The notes: generated from the sequence alone by a model not told the origin. A stretch of 64,000 bases of DNA from Schistosoma mansoni (GCF_000237925.1 NW_017386022.1:310001-374000), one strand, 5' to 3'. Shown: positions 36,240 to 49,247, counted from the first letter of the stretch. Numbers and translations are program-made.

Positions 36240-38492
36240 CCTGTATGATCGATATCCATTGACTTAATAACTGAATAGACTAGTTAATAAAATCACAAAA
36301 CAGTTATATAGATATTTTGTTACGAATTTTTTTTATTCTAATGAATGTCTCAGTTTTCCAAACTATTATTTATCAGTTAAATTTCATGTGTGTATATAAC
36401 GGTTGTAACTAATGTAACTAGTTTGTTTGTGATTTGAATCAATAATAGATAACAATATAATACTAGTCACCTCAAACTAATAAAGTCGTCAGGTTTCAGT
36501 AAATAAGTTGATCGGTAGTGTGGGATAGTTGTGAAGTTTGTTAAATTTGTAGTTTTCCATCAAAGAGTGATTATATTTATTTCACCACTGAAATCTGTAG
36601 CTACTGGATCCACGTTTTGTTCTATTGTGGAACTTTCAAGAAATGAACAACCATGAACTTCTTAGAGGATTGTTCCTTCAGCGTCATAGTAAAAGACTGC
36701 ATTTCTAATTTTGATCTAACCACATTCTATTGACCTTACGTCAACATAATGTACGAGTGAAATGATTCAGAAAGAGTGTTTAGAGCACTTATTGGTTTTA
36801 GTAAAATAATATTGTAGAGATTTATCATAGTGTGAAGGCGGCTGTTTATTGGAAAGACTTATGTAAGTTGGTTCGGAGAGATTGTACAGGACACACCACT
36901 TCAGAATTGTTAGTACGGTCTGCTGTTTTTTGTGGGTGTACACTAATAGGAAGTCTCAAATTATTGCATATCCAAACTAGGAAAATTTACTTATAAAGTG
37001 CTTTCCAATGTTTCATTAATGTTTTGAGCTGATAACAGTTCGTAATGAAAACCAACTTCGAATTCACATCTAATTTTTTTAGGTGAAGACATTTTATATT
37101 TTTCCGTCAATCCATAGTGAATACGGTATTCTGGCTGGACCGTCACAAAAGAATTATTGTTTTCAATCACGATCTAATTTGCATTTTTACACATTTACCT
37201 TGTTAGTTAGTTTTAAATTTACTAGTTTCTCGTACCGTAACGGAATACATAACGGGAGCTCAGGGTGATAGCCTTTGTGATAATTCTTTCGATCGGCCTT
37301 ATATACTGAAAGCTTGTTAAACTATCTAAGAGCTGTTGAATCAACTGACAGACCTATTTTAGAAAAGATATAACAAATCAAATAACAGACCATTTCTTAA
37401 TGTAAATGGTTATTATTGTTATCATTCTAGGGTGGTGGATTTCGTGGGTTGTACCTCATCAAACAAACATGCGGGATTCTTCTGTAAGTAAATAATTCAA
37501 AAGATTTAATTTGTAGTTTACCTAAATTATCTGATGGTGAACATTTCGATTCTGTACATAGTAGTGTATGCTGAATTCTACAGATAAACGAACTAAAAAC
37601 AAACTCTTCCTTACTTTTCGCTTTTTTTTAATTGCCTTTCAACTTATATCAGTTTAAAAAGCATAATGTTGCACTAGTAGGTCGTTTTGCCCTAGAAAAG
37701 CAACACGATTATATAAATTTATTAATTTGCTCAATATGAATGAAGAATTCAGAAATGTCAGACATATAAGTGAATCAGAACAAAATTAACTTTTTTAGAA
37801 TTGACTTTGAATCCTATGATCTCGTGAATAAAGACATAACAAATTCCAGGAAATAAATCAATGGTTCTAACAAATACGAAGTTCAATCATTTATTACCGT
37901 GTATTGGAAGTAAAAGCTGAAAATCCTTTGGTTACACTACTTTTAGTGTTTGATAATAAATACCATTTCCCTAATAATCTGCTTCTTTGATATTACGATA
38001 GATTAACTGATACAATCTGCAGTAGATTCTTCTCAACTATCAATGTTATTGACTTAAACGACTGTGGAGTTTAAACTGTTATTTGTAGAAATATGAGTTA
38101 GTACCATAATATATGGATGAAAACATTTGAATAAAGACAATTACTGTGAGAATTACGGAAACCCCAAGAGAATTACCAACACTTGTTCACCTAATGACTA
38201 AATTTATTTAAGAGAACAATTAGGTCTGACCACCGATCAAAATTGAAGCAGTAAGAATACAAAAACAAATGGAATGTATATTCATTCTAATGTAAATTGT
38301 ATTCAACAAGAAATGCTGTAAGGACTCATTACCTTTCAATCAAGTTATGTGTAATTTAGAAATTGTTATACACCTAGTTGAATGGATTTCTGGAATCTCA
38401 GAATGAGCCATGAAAACCTCATAAGACATGTAAACTCTCTATGTATATTTAGTTTATATGTCTTTTTCTGCTTCAGTTTCTTAGTTCATAGT
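36240..38492. other. AT-rich stretch, nothing recognised
   Basis: No ORF with similarity and no repeat match seen. Confidence 0.4.
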
Positions 38493-38506
38493 AATGATCA
38501 GTAACA

Positions 38507-40987
38507 CATTGGACACACGTTGGACAACAACGACTGTCTTCAGGAGAACTTCTGTTATACTCTGGTCATGAAGAAGAAAATGCCCCACATACACAAGGAG
38601 TTGCATTGATGCTGTCCAGAAAAGCACAAAATGCACTTATTGGATGAGAATCTCATGGGCCAGGGATCATCAAAGCCTCGTTCAAAACAAAGAGAGAGGG
38701 CATTACAATGAACGTCATTCAATGCTATGCGCCTACCAACGACTACGATGAAGACACTAAAAACCAATTCTACGATAGGCTGCAGTCGATCTTCGAGAAG
38801 TGTCCAACCAAGGACCTGACCATTCTGATGGGAGATTTCAATGTCAAGGTTGGAATGGACGACACTGGATACGAAGACTTCATGGGACGACATGGACTGC
38901 GAGAAAGGAACGAAAACGGTGAGAGATTTGCAAACCTATGTGCCTTCAATAAACTGGTCATAGGTGGCACCATATTCCCACACGAAAACATACACAAAGC
39001 CACTTGGATTTCACCGGATCACACTACACAGAATCAAATCGACCATATCTGCATCAACAAAAAGTTCAGGAGGACGATGGAGGATGTGAGAACCAGAAGA
39101 GGAGTTGATATAGCATCCGATCATCATTTGCTGGTCGCCAAGATGAAACTAAAACTTAAGAAGCACTGGACAATGGCGCGGACAACATCACAAAAGTTTA
39201 ATACGGCCTTTCTTCGAGATGCTGATAAACTCAACAAATTCAACATAGCCCTCAGCAACAGGTTCCAGGCCTTTCATGATCTACTCAATGGAGAGGGAAA
39301 TACCATGGAGAGCGACTGGAAAGATATCAAAGAGGCAATCGTCTCAACATGTCAGGAGGTTCTGGGCCAAAAGAAGCACCATCACAAGGAATGGATCACT
39401 GTTGGTAAACTGGATAAAATTGAAGAAAGGAGGAACAAGAAGGCAGCACCCACAGACCTCCCAATCGATGTTGGCCCACCAACAATTGAGGAGATCAGCA
39501 TGGCCATTAGATAAATCAAGAGCGGCAAAGCAGTGGGACCAGACAACATCCCGGCAGAGGCACTGAAAGCAAATGTAACAGCAACTGCCAAGATACTCCA
39601 CATCCTCTTCAGTAAGATTTGGGACGAAGAACATGTACCAACAGACTGGAAAGAAGGACTTCTGATCAAGATACCAAAGAAAGGCGATCTCAGCAAGTGC
39701 GACAACTACAGGGGCATCACTCTCCTCTCAATACCAGGAAAAGTCTTCAACAGAGTATTGTTAAACAGGATGAAGGATTCCGTAGACGCCCAACTTCGAG
39801 ATCAACAAGCTGGATTTCGTAAGGATAGATCGTGTACAGACCAAATCGCAACTCTACATATCATTGTGGAATAATCGATCGAATGGAATTCATCACTGTA
39901 CATCAACTTCATCGACTACGAGAAGGCATTTGATAGCGTGAACAGGACAACACTATGGAGGCTTCTTCGACACTACGGCGTGCCTGAGAAGATAGTCAAC
40001 ATCATACGGAACTCCTATGATGGACTAAACTGCCAAATCGTCCATGGAGGACAACTCACCGACTCATTCGAGGTAAAGACCGGTGTTAGGTAAGGTTGCT
40101 TACTCTCAGCCTTTCTCTTTCTCCTGGTGATCGACTGGATCATGAAGACGTCAACATCTGGAGGAAATCACGGGATACAGTGGACAGGCAGGATGCAGCC
40201 TGACGATTTAGACTTCGCGGATGATCTGGCTCTTCTATCACAAACGCAACAACAAATGCAGGAGAAAACGACCAGTGTAGCAGCAGCCTCAGCAGCAGTA
40301 GGTCTCAATATAAACAAAGGGAAAAGCAAGACTCTCCGATACAATACAATATGCACCAATCCAATTACACTTGACGGAGAAGCTTTGGAGGATGTGGAAA
40401 CCTTTACATACCTGGGCAGCATCATTGATGAACACGGTGGATCAGATGCAGATGTGAGGACGAGGATCGGCAAAGCAAGAGCAGTATATCTGCAACTGAA
40501 GAACATCTGGAGCTCAAAACAATTGTCAATCAACACCAAGGTTAGAATTTTCAATACAAATGTCATAACAGTTCTACTGTATGGGGCGATTATCCAGAAG
40601 ATGCAAGTGTTTATCAACAGCTGTCTACGCAAGATACTTCGGATCCGATGGCCAGACACTATCAGCAACAAGTTACTGTGGGAGACAACAAACCAGATTT
40701 TAGCGGAGGAAGAAATCAGGAAGAAGCGCTGGAAGTGGATTGGGCACACTTTGAGGAAATCACCCAATTGTGTCACAAGACAAGCCCTCACATGGAATCC
40801 TGAAGGTCGAAGGAGAAGAGGAAGACCAAAGAACACATTACGCCGAGAAATAGAGACAGACATGAGAAGAATGAACAGCAGTTGGATAGAACTAGAAAAG
40901 AAGGCCGAGGACAGAGTGGGTTGGAGAATGCTGGTCGGCAGCCTATGCTCCATTGGGAGTAACAGGCGTAAGTAAGTAAAGTAAGTA
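38507..40987 (+). mobile_element. RTE-clade (SR2-like) LINE, 5'-truncated, nearly intact reading frame
   Basis: A 2.48 kb copy flanked by a 14-base duplication, AATGATCAGTAACA (38493-38506 and 40988-41001). One frame runs from THWTHVGQQR to the stop at about 40973. The AP-endonuclease shows MNVIQCYAPTND, LMGDFNVKVG and ASDHHLLVAK. The RT follows, with IPKKGDLSKC, FIDYEKAFDSVNR (motif A, about 39906-39945), [15 protein letters not shown] (motif B) and [11 protein letters not shown] (motif C, about 40204-40236). The C-terminal domain ends [16 protein letters not shown]...[20 protein letters not shown]. Four in-frame stops (38645, 39512, 39872, 40091) and a seven-codon in-frame loss after TVLLYGA break it. 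No frameshift is seen. The first part of the endonuclease is missing. The tail is GTAAGTAAGTAAAGTAAGTA. A young, dead insertion. Confidence 0.95.
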
Positions 40988-41004
40988 AATGATCAGTAAC
41001 AGTT

Positions 41005-42480
41005 CAAAAGCCGAATTCAATGTTCCTGAAGATAGGCAGATATAGATATATTTCCAACAAGTTTTATAAGTATTAATAACGTCAGTAAAATCAAAAATAT
41101 TTACTGTAATGTAACTTCTTAGCTAAGAAAAAAACAGTCACATAAACCGGAATATATTTGTAAACTTTAAACCAAATAAGGAATGTGTATTGTGATTACT
41201 AACTACCCAGATTAAATGTCTATCATAAACAAATTCTGTTGTACAACTTTGTATATTTTTTAATAAAACTAAATTCTGATAAAGTTTAAAATTTATAATT
41301 CCATGGAGATTGATTCAGTGTTTATAACAAGTTATTTCTTTATCAATATTGATCAATAACAAATATAAAAGAAATTTACCGCTGAAATTCTTCGATGATT
41401 AAAATGTAATATTTATGATTTTATTTCCTAATTACTATCATGGTAATAAAGAGTGCGGCAAAAGTTGTCACGTTTAATTATGAAATTCTTCTTATGATTA
41501 TTATTTCTTTCTTGCACAATTTTAAAAAAAAAATACAAAAAAAAATCTGTTGTACTAGTTATGAAATTTGTAATTTTGATCATCATCATCATCATCACCT
41601 CAACAACCACAACAAAAAGGGAATTACAAATTAGTTTGATTAGGATTATTATTATTGTGAGAAATATTTTTGACTGAGATCATATCTCAAAGATTTTCAT
41701 CTAAGAATTATGACAAACTTTATGTTAAACAATGATTCATTTACGAAACCATCGTATACTTTATTTTATTTTGAAGAAAATTGAGAAGAATACATGTCAC
41801 TACTTCATTTGATGACAATCGAAAAAGAAAGACAACCAAAAAATAACATGGTTAATTGAATCACTTGGATTTCTCCTAAAACAACATAAAATAACTTTAT
41901 CTTAAAAAGTTTCAGTAGATTTAATTAAAGTTTTTAGTTGATAAGATACTTAAATATTCTATCGGTGTACGTGTCAGTCTGGAAAATCTAGACTACTAGA
42001 AAATGATAACATACTATGAAGATTATCATAGAAGTCATGAAAATTTACAGGAATGATCGAATTGATTCAAATAGATATATGACTTTAAATTGTTTATAAT
42101 AAGATAGTTTGAAAATTATTTTACGAATACATTTGTCTCATGGATTACGACAATGTACGGTTTCAGTTAGGAATCATTATTTGTTTACAGGAGGACTAGT
42201 ATATCTTATTGATGTATGAACAGTGTTTTCAAAATCATTTCCAGTGACATTAAAGAGTAGTTGTAGTCATCAACCACTAGAAAAAAGAAGACAAACAGAG
42301 AACATAGAACAGAGACAACAATAATTACAATGATAAGTTCGCCGTTATGTATGTACTAAATTGTCTTATGACCTTCTGAATGGAATAGTTATCATTTGCG
42401 TTAGTTTAATTTTCCACTGACAGTGTAAGTGCAAGATATTTGCAGGCAAAGAAATTTAATGAGTGCTCTCAGTAATAGCG
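41005..42480. other. AT-rich stretch, nothing recognised
   Basis: A CAT array lies at 41579-41597. No other feature is supported. Confidence 0.4.
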
Positions 42481-42484
42481 ACAA

Positions 42485-44680
42485 TTAATTATCTAATGTT
42501 CGATTAGTTTTACTAGTGGAATGGGATATGCTTAAAGGTTCGAGAACATTTAAGACAGTTTCAGAGGATAGGTGGACACTGATACAAAGAACTAATGTAG
42601 GTAGTAATTTTATTCCAATGACAAATTTCAGCAAATTATTACAAAGTCGTGGAAATTTACTGGTAAAGTGATTCATATAGAGAGAGGATTTAAAATGAAA
42701 TTGTCTCATTATTAAACAAGTGTTACATATGCTATAACTAGGCGCTTATGGGTATTAGATTGTATCAAAGAATGTAAATAAATAGTTTGTTAGGTTTTTT
42801 GTAGGAAAGCATTAATCTAGGTTTCCAATTCCTCACAGGGTCGAGCACAGGCCTAATACGTCGCAATTTATAGTTTAAAGTACAATCATTACAATGATAT
42901 GAAGTATAAATCGCCTGCGAAAAGATTCCAGCTTTAATTAATCCTTTATCCAAATGTTACTATGAATGAACGAGTAATATTCTAGGAAAAATCGGACATA
43001 TAATTTATACAGTAAAGTACGTAAGCCGTTGTTATAGATGTTAAGACGTATGTAACAGAGAGGTGTTTGGGACTTGAGAGTCTTTTTGGTGACTTGTCCT
43101 GAAAAAAACCTATTGTGGGAATATTTGAGTTCTCAATCCATCATTGTATGAAAATTAGATAAGCCTTTACCAGACACAAGAAAATCTAGGTTGAATAAAA
43201 GATTATCAAAGTAAATCCATCCAGATTATGCAGTTATAAGTTACGAATTCCATTTTAGGCACCACTGAATGACCTTATTGAACTCCATCAAGATGCACTT
43301 TGTATATCGTTTAACTCACATGAAGGTAATGAATACATCACTTTAAGATCATCTGCACACAGAATGGCTCACATAAATCAAAACATCTGAAGATATCGTT
43401 CATATAAGCCATAAGGAGAAAATGTTTTAATACACTACCTTGTGTCGTCCTAGTCCTGACTTGGACAGCATTAGACAAGTAAGAGTTTATTGTAAATATT
43501 TGATGTCGGTGACTAAGAAGATAATTAAGTCAAACAAATGGGAGGTCGTTGATTTCCTAAACTCTGAGTTTGGTCATGGGAATCTGGTGGTTAGTCATAT
43601 CGAAAGCTTTAGAAATTTCAAAGTATAAGACTAAGACATATATTCCTTATGTTATTTCGAGGAAAGACCAAATTAAAGAACTAGAAGTGACAGGTTATAC
43701 ATGATCTAGTTTTAAGAAAGCCATGTCTTGAATCAGTGATAATTTTTCGGTAAGTAGAGTCACATTATCCCAGAGGTAACTGCAGTAATATTTATGGCCT
43801 CATAATTGTTCAAGTTGATCTGATCTCCAGATTTGTACTGTTGTATAATACGTGCGGCTTTCCAACAGTAAGAGTTAGTTCCTGTTTACAAAGCTAGAGA
43901 GGGTAGGAGAAAAAGTCGATAGTTTTTGGAGAATTAGTGAAATACTAGGCCCACTAAATTTGAATTAAGTGAATGAATTTCAGTCTATTCTGTGACTTCT
44001 CCATATTTTAGGAGAGATTATAGCAATAATTATTTTAGGCAATGTGAAAGAAATAGAATTTATGAAGTTACAGATAATATAAATGACTTCAAAAGATACT
44101 GTTAAAGAGGCTTGTGGTGAGTTTAGGCTTATTAAAGAATAACAGTTATTTTGACTGTGAATTAACAAGATCTTAATATCTTCAGCAATAAGTTTATGAT
44201 TAAAACTTTAAAATTCCACTTGAAATTATTTCAATGGTAACTTTCACACAGCCGTACACAGTAAGAACAACGAAAAATAGTAAATGTTAGCTGCAAGCAA
44301 TGGTTGATAACTATCTATCTGTAGTGTCTTAAAAGTTGCTTTAGGCGTATTTTTGAACTCTGTTTGGAAAAGTCCATAATTTATCCAGTTCTAATGTACA
44401 CTTTTAGACAAAAACTGATTGCATGGTCACTAATTTTGGTTAATTATGGGTAGGAGACAGATTAGTTTTACATAAATCCTCGAAATCTTTGAAAAGATGA
44501 TAACTCTCTAAGCAAAAGCATTTGATTTGTAATCTAAACAACTTCCAAATCAATTTTGTCGTAGGAAAACTAGAATAATTTCCAGGCATCTCACTCAGGA
44601 ACTTAGGCACTAGCTTTTCTGAATTTTCTTTTCCATTCGAGGTTATTGAACTGGCAATAGGCTTCTTCAAGCTCGACTGT
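42485..44680 (-). mobile_element. Decayed CR1/Jockey-like LINE
   Basis: The minus strand shows RT signatures in order: WKAARIIQQYKSGDQINLNN then YEAINITAVTSGIM (about 43865-43750), RHGFLKTRSCITCH (43736-43690), LYFEISKAFDMTNHQ (motif A, about 43630-43580) and TQGSVLKHFLLMAYMNDIF (motif B, about 43450-43395), with a trace of motif C about 43350. The form SKAFD..NH and QGSVL..FLL.YMNDI is typical of CR1/Jockey-type enzymes, not of RTE. Flanking parts (44680-43900 linker, 43080-42485 C-terminal) are assigned only by continuity. Many stops and frameshifts; old. Confidence 0.6.
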
Positions 44681-44867
44681 TTTAAATTATCCCCAGAAAT
44701 CCTAATTAGTTGGGGAACATATAGAAAAAATTACATAATTCACATCGCCAGCACAGTGATATTTAGTATTCTTAGTTCTGGGCGGAAAACCTGAAACTAT
44801 AGAAAGAGAAGAAATTTCACTCGACTTGTGGAATACCATATGATTCAACGTATATTTTCTAGTTAGC

Positions 44868-44995
44868 GTTTTTTAGCAAGTTGGTTTTCTACGGGATGGG
44901 GTCGCTAACCCTTCACCAATCGTCCTCCTTTATCCGAGCTTGGGACCGGCAGCAGCCCGAGAAGGGGCTACAGGCGGAGTTATGATTCAATGTAT
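44868..44995 (-). mobile_element. GC-rich LINE 5'-region-like fragment
   Basis: The minus strand reads AACTCCGCCTGTAGCCCCTT, then GGTCCCAAGCTCGGATAAAG, GGTTAGCGACCCCATCCC, and AAAACGCTAAC. It is much richer in GC than its surroundings. I recall this GGTTAGCGACCCC motif from 5' regions of non-LTR elements, probably RTE-like, but I cannot confirm the family. It is on the same strand as the CR1-like relic and upstream of it. Confidence 0.4.
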
Positions 44996-45718
44996 GGCAC
45001 TTTCTAAATACTCTTGCCTCGTTCTTGAGTGACAAGTCTACAAAGTTTGTTTATTTATAATATTATTGCGCGTTATTTCAGGCTCCTAGTCCAGGCGACT
45101 AAGTAGTTGAATATTAACAAATCTTTGAAACAGTAAAACATATATCAAGATCAGTAACTTGGGATAAGTTAATGCTTTTAATATGATCATCTCTTGTTTC
45201 GCTAATGCGAGAACAAGAGTTAAATATACCGGCAACTATTTTGTTTCAACTCAGATTTTGAGGTTAATACACATAATTAACGGACAAAAATACATTTAAA
45301 AGAAGAAAATTTATTACAATTTTTGTTAAGTTCTCGGGGGGGGGGACTGAATACACTGTAATAAAAATTCAATGAATATGTATTTAATTTAGTTAAGTAT
45401 TGCTTGTTTGAAATTACTATAGTTACTTTGTTTAAATTTAATACATACATTAATACATAACACTGAATTCTAAATTAAATTTGATTACTTCAATTGTAAA
45501 TGTTGAGTAATTGCATTTTGATGCATCACATATCTTAACAGATTCAATGACATGTGTATTTATTACATGTATCTTGAATAAGTACCTATCTATATCAAAT
45601 TATTAGTAGTAAGGTCATTCTATTAGTATATAATGAAATGTAATAAAATAATGAATACATTTATTAAGTTTCTTTAAAAATAAAATTCAAATACTAAATT
45701 ACTAATAAAAATTTAATT

Positions 45719-46059
45719 TACCTACTTACTTACTTACGCCTGTTACTACCAATGGAGCATAGGCCATCGACAAGCATTCTATCCTGGGCCTTCCTTTGTA
45801 GTTCTATCCAATTTCTGTTCATTGTTCTCATGTCTCTCTACATTTCTCGGTGTAATGTGTTCTTTGGTCTTCCTCTTCTCTTTTGGCCTTCAGGGTTCCA
45901 TGTGATTTCTTGTCTTGTGACGAAGTTGAGTGATTTACTCAATGTGTGTCCTATCCACTTCCAGCGCTTCTTCCTGATTTCTTTCCTCCGCTGGAATGTG
46001 GTTTGTTCTCTCGCACAGTACAATGTTTCTGATAGTGTCTGGCCAACGGATCCGAAGTA
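45719..46059 (-). mobile_element. RTE-clade (SR2-like) LINE, 5'-truncated 3' end
   Basis: The minus strand begins at the RIRWPDTIS region (about 46055) and continues [38 protein letters not shown] and the NNRQE-like C-terminus into a TAAGTAAGTAAGTAG tail at 45722-45738. It is flanked by AAAAATTTAATT (45707-45718) and AAAAATTTGATT (46060-46071), a 12-base duplication with one change. Confidence 0.85.
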
Positions 46060-46120
46060 AAAAATTTGATTAAAAAATAATTAATATCAGAAGGCGTTTC
46101 GTGGATAATATAGTATTTTT

Positions 46121-46225
46121 AACTCCTCAGCTGAGGAGTCCCACAACAGGACGAAACGGTCATCCAGTACTTCCAGGTTTTCCATGCTGGTCTAGCTTCA
46201 GTTGATTCATGATCTCAACTGTTAA
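46121..46225 (+). mobile_element. S2 ribozyme SINE, 3' half starting at a palindrome
   Basis: CTGAGGA (46131-46137), stem II GTCC/GGAC (46138-46141, 46149-46152), GAAA (46153-46156) and cleavage triplet ATC (46162-46164), then CAGTACTTCCAGGTTTTCC and the tail. Immediately before the core lies its mirror: ACTCCTCAGCTGAGGAGT (46122-46139) is a perfect 18-base palindrome, so the copy starts with a few bases of an inverted arm. Confidence 0.75.
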
Positions 46226-46329
46226 AAATAATTTCTTTGTATTTTAGTATAAAATTGTTTACAAATATAATGAATTTATTGATCAACAAATACTATTTAG
46301 TGTTTTGTACTTGAGAACAGAACCGGTAG

Positions 46330-46515
46330 TAACTTACTTACCTACTTACGCCTGTTACGCCCCGTAGAGGAGATAGACGGCACATCAGTTTTCTTCATCC
46401 AATCCTGTCCTGGGCAATCCTTTCCAGTTCTTTCTAGTTGTCATTCATTCTTTTCATATCTGTTTCTATTTCCAGGCGTTATGTGTTTTTTTAGCCTTCC
46501 CATTTTCAGCTTACG
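46330..46515 (-). mobile_element. RTE-clade LINE, degenerate 3' end (older subfamily)
   Basis: The minus strand ends in GGCGTAAGTAGGTAAGTAAG. Upstream of that it matches the same C-terminal end with the subfamily changes seen at 12925-13200 and 14060-14800 (AGGATTGCCCAGGACAGGAT). Confidence 0.75.
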
Positions 46516-46519
46516 ATCC

Positions 46520-47105
46520 GGATATAAGTAATCAAGGCTTTAAACATCTGTGAAAGCTTATTCGTTTTTACACGTTTTTGCTTGAATGAACCAGTCGCCT
46601 GATTGTTTCTTGATTTCATTAACTAGTTAAATTTTCACTTACGATGGGATTATTTCAATTTTTAGTTTGAATTAACTGGAATAATGGAGTTTTTTCTTGC
46701 ATTTCTTCATTTAAATGGTAGACCAGTAAAATCTTTGTCCGGTTACTGTTTGGCATAAACATTGTGAGCTGCTGTATTTTGAAAAAAGAGAATATTTATT
46801 GGGCGATTAGAGCAGCATAAAACTTCATATATCTTTGAAGTTTTGAATTCAGTCACAGTCTTTGTTAAGTTATATGAATACTGAGGAATCTTTTTGATAA
46901 AAGATGGAAATAATTTGTCCATCATTTCCATTGCATATCCGTTTGAGATATCACAGTTTGTTAGGTTGGGTTTTCTAGAAAATAAAACCGGTGTTTAACT
47001 GAAGTTGATGAATCCTTTTTATCATTATGAACGCTTATGACAAAGGGTTCACTGTTAGAAGAAAGCATCTATCAAGAACACAACGCTAACTAAAGAACCA
47101 CAAAG
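46520..47105. other. AT-rich stretch, nothing recognised
   Basis: A 62-codon minus ORF at 46743 has no recognisable similarity. Confidence 0.35.
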
Positions 47106-47109
47106 TTGT

Positions 47110-47400
47110 GCAGATGAGATGAAATATAATGGCGGTAACGCTGTACATGTGGGTGAGACATCACGTCAGCTGAATAAGAGGGTCAAAGAGCACAAACTTT
47201 GTTTTTGGCACATTTCCAAATCGTCAGAATACCTCAAAAAGAGAAAAAAAGAATTAGGCGATGACATCGTATTCGATAAGATGTGGACTTATAATTGGTT
47301 TCAGTAGCACGAGAATCCTTCAATAAGTTTGGTTTCGTACAAACAGAGATTGACAGAAGAAGCCTTACACATGTGGGGCGAACCCAACAATCAGTAATTA
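47110..47400 (+). mobile_element. Penelope-like element, GIY-YIG endonuclease fragment
   Basis: The ORF at 47119-47307 reads GGNAVHVGETSRQLNKRVKE then HKLCF. This fits the GIY-YIG pattern Y.G.TSR.L..R..EH with the first Tyr replaced by His. The following frame continues with ENPSISLVSYKQRLTEEALH, as in the tail of PLE endonucleases. The PLE assignment is inference from the motif; other GIY-YIG proteins are possible. Truncated at both ends. Confidence 0.55.
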
Positions 47401-47404
47401 ATAA

Positions 47405-48775
47405 GCAAATCTAAATTTCAATCTAAATTTTATTTCTATCAATTCGTCTCTCACTATATGAACAACAACGATTACCTTTATTTGTTCTTATTAGTTAATT
47501 CATCCGAATTTAAGATAAACAACCAACTATTTCGGAACAATAACATAAATTTAGATTTGTTTGTTTTTATTCGTCGTCACTCTATTCATAATTTAGCATG
47601 TTTGAATCATGACATCTATCAAATTATCCAATTTTAATAATAGTTAACAAAGGCGAAATATGGTCGATGGAATTATTTCTGACATCAGATATACACACAA
47701 ACACGTACACTTGTTATGTTACCACAATTATTCAAGTTTTTCACATAGAATGACCCATAGGAACTACAAGAAATCCCACTAATAGTATAATTGACATAAT
47801 TGAACGAATGGTTCGGTATAAAGTAAACCTGTGAACCATGCATTTACATTCGATAATTTGGAGGTTTGTTTATATTCTCTTAAAGTACGTTGGATCAGAC
47901 AGCCCAGTGTAGCCTTAATTCATCAAATAACTACTGTGAAACCATTCTTTCACATTTAGACGAAGGTTTGTAGTAGTATTGATCCTCAAAGCTGAACATG
48001 AGATAACTAAGAAAATAGACTTTCAATATTTAACACTAAGAGAAGATCAACAATGCTGAACGCTGGAACATTCATTCGAGATTCAGTCGGATGGCATGGC
48101 CAAGCCTTGAAGGCGTGGTCATTCTTGTGTAACTTGTCTCTTTCATTCTTATCAAATATATTGTTCTATCTCCAGGCTAAATGTGTTCTCCATAAGTATG
48201 TAACATCACATTGGTGATTTTTACGATTGGACAAGTCAGTGTAGAAAATGATATGAATTCCATGTAAGATCTTATGGATCAGATATAGTGACATCATGAC
48301 AAATCTACAATTTTACGATTAGGTCTAATATGATAGCAATACTAATAATGAACCTAGATCATAATTCTACACGTCCCTATAAATTCTAATACAACTATTT
48401 GAATTCCTAAAATTTTACCAATAATCAGTAAGAGAACAATATCAAATTATTATTATTACCAAGATATATTCAATAGTGTTCAATATTTCTTAGGATCTTC
48501 CATTTATTAGAAGTTTAATGGCTTTCTTTAGACCTGAAACAAGGATAAAGAGCAGAAATATAATTATTATTTTGACTAAATCAACTATATAATTATAATA
48601 AAAATAGAGTGGAAAAAAATCATTTATTATTTTAGAATATTTTAATTACATACTCTATATGCTCGGCATAATTTCCTGTATATTATTACATCATTATTAT
48701 TCATTTTATATTCTAAGAGCTAAATAACAGTTTAAAGATAAAACTAAAATTAGAAATTTTTAAACTATAAGTGAT
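47405..48775. other. AT-rich stretch, nothing recognised
   Basis: No supported feature. Confidence 0.35.
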
Positions 48776-48778
48776 GAT

Positions 48779-48812
48779 AAGCAAAGATGGATAGTGGATA
48801 GTAGTGGATAAA
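48779..48812 (-). mobile_element. Sm-alpha fragment at the outer edge of IR2
   Basis: The minus strand reads ACTATCCACTATCCATCTTT followed by GCTTA, the segment just 3' of the Sm-alpha ribozyme. It ends at the same GCTTA boundary as other copies. Confidence 0.65.
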
Positions 48813-48814
48813 GT

Positions 48815-49247
48815 ATTCGGCAGATAAGTGGTGCGAAAACATCAGTTTAACTACTGTTGAGGAAAAGAGTAGTGTCTATTTTAGTGTGCATAAATCTCGA
48901 CAAAATTTTTTGAAGGAAACAGGCACATCATGATCACATGTCACATGATCAATGTGACTATATGTTAAGCACAAAAGTACTACAATTATTCAAATATATA
49001 CAACTTAACATTATACTGAAGTTTTATTAGAATTTAATTGCGAGAAATATAGTTCACCTTTAAGTTCTGTTTCAGTCTGTCAACCACGATGCAAAACGTC
49101 TTGATAGATATATAGTGTAATAACAAATAGAAATCCATTGATTAAATCACAGTACCAGTTTTATGGTCCGCCTAAAATATATCGAAGTGATGCCTATCAT
49201 TGTCTAAAACTTGTCATATATGAAGAATTTGACGAAAAATTTGATTT
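48815..49247 (+). repeat. Left arm of large inverted repeat IR2
   Basis: About 430 bases that are the near-exact reverse complement of 50638-51072. It ends at gap 2. No coding function recognised. Confidence 0.9.

Noticed and set aside
40168-40953. Long minus-strand ORF of 261 codons opposite the RTE LINE
   Set aside because: Shadow of the plus-strand RT reading frame; the composition and motifs belong to the plus strand.
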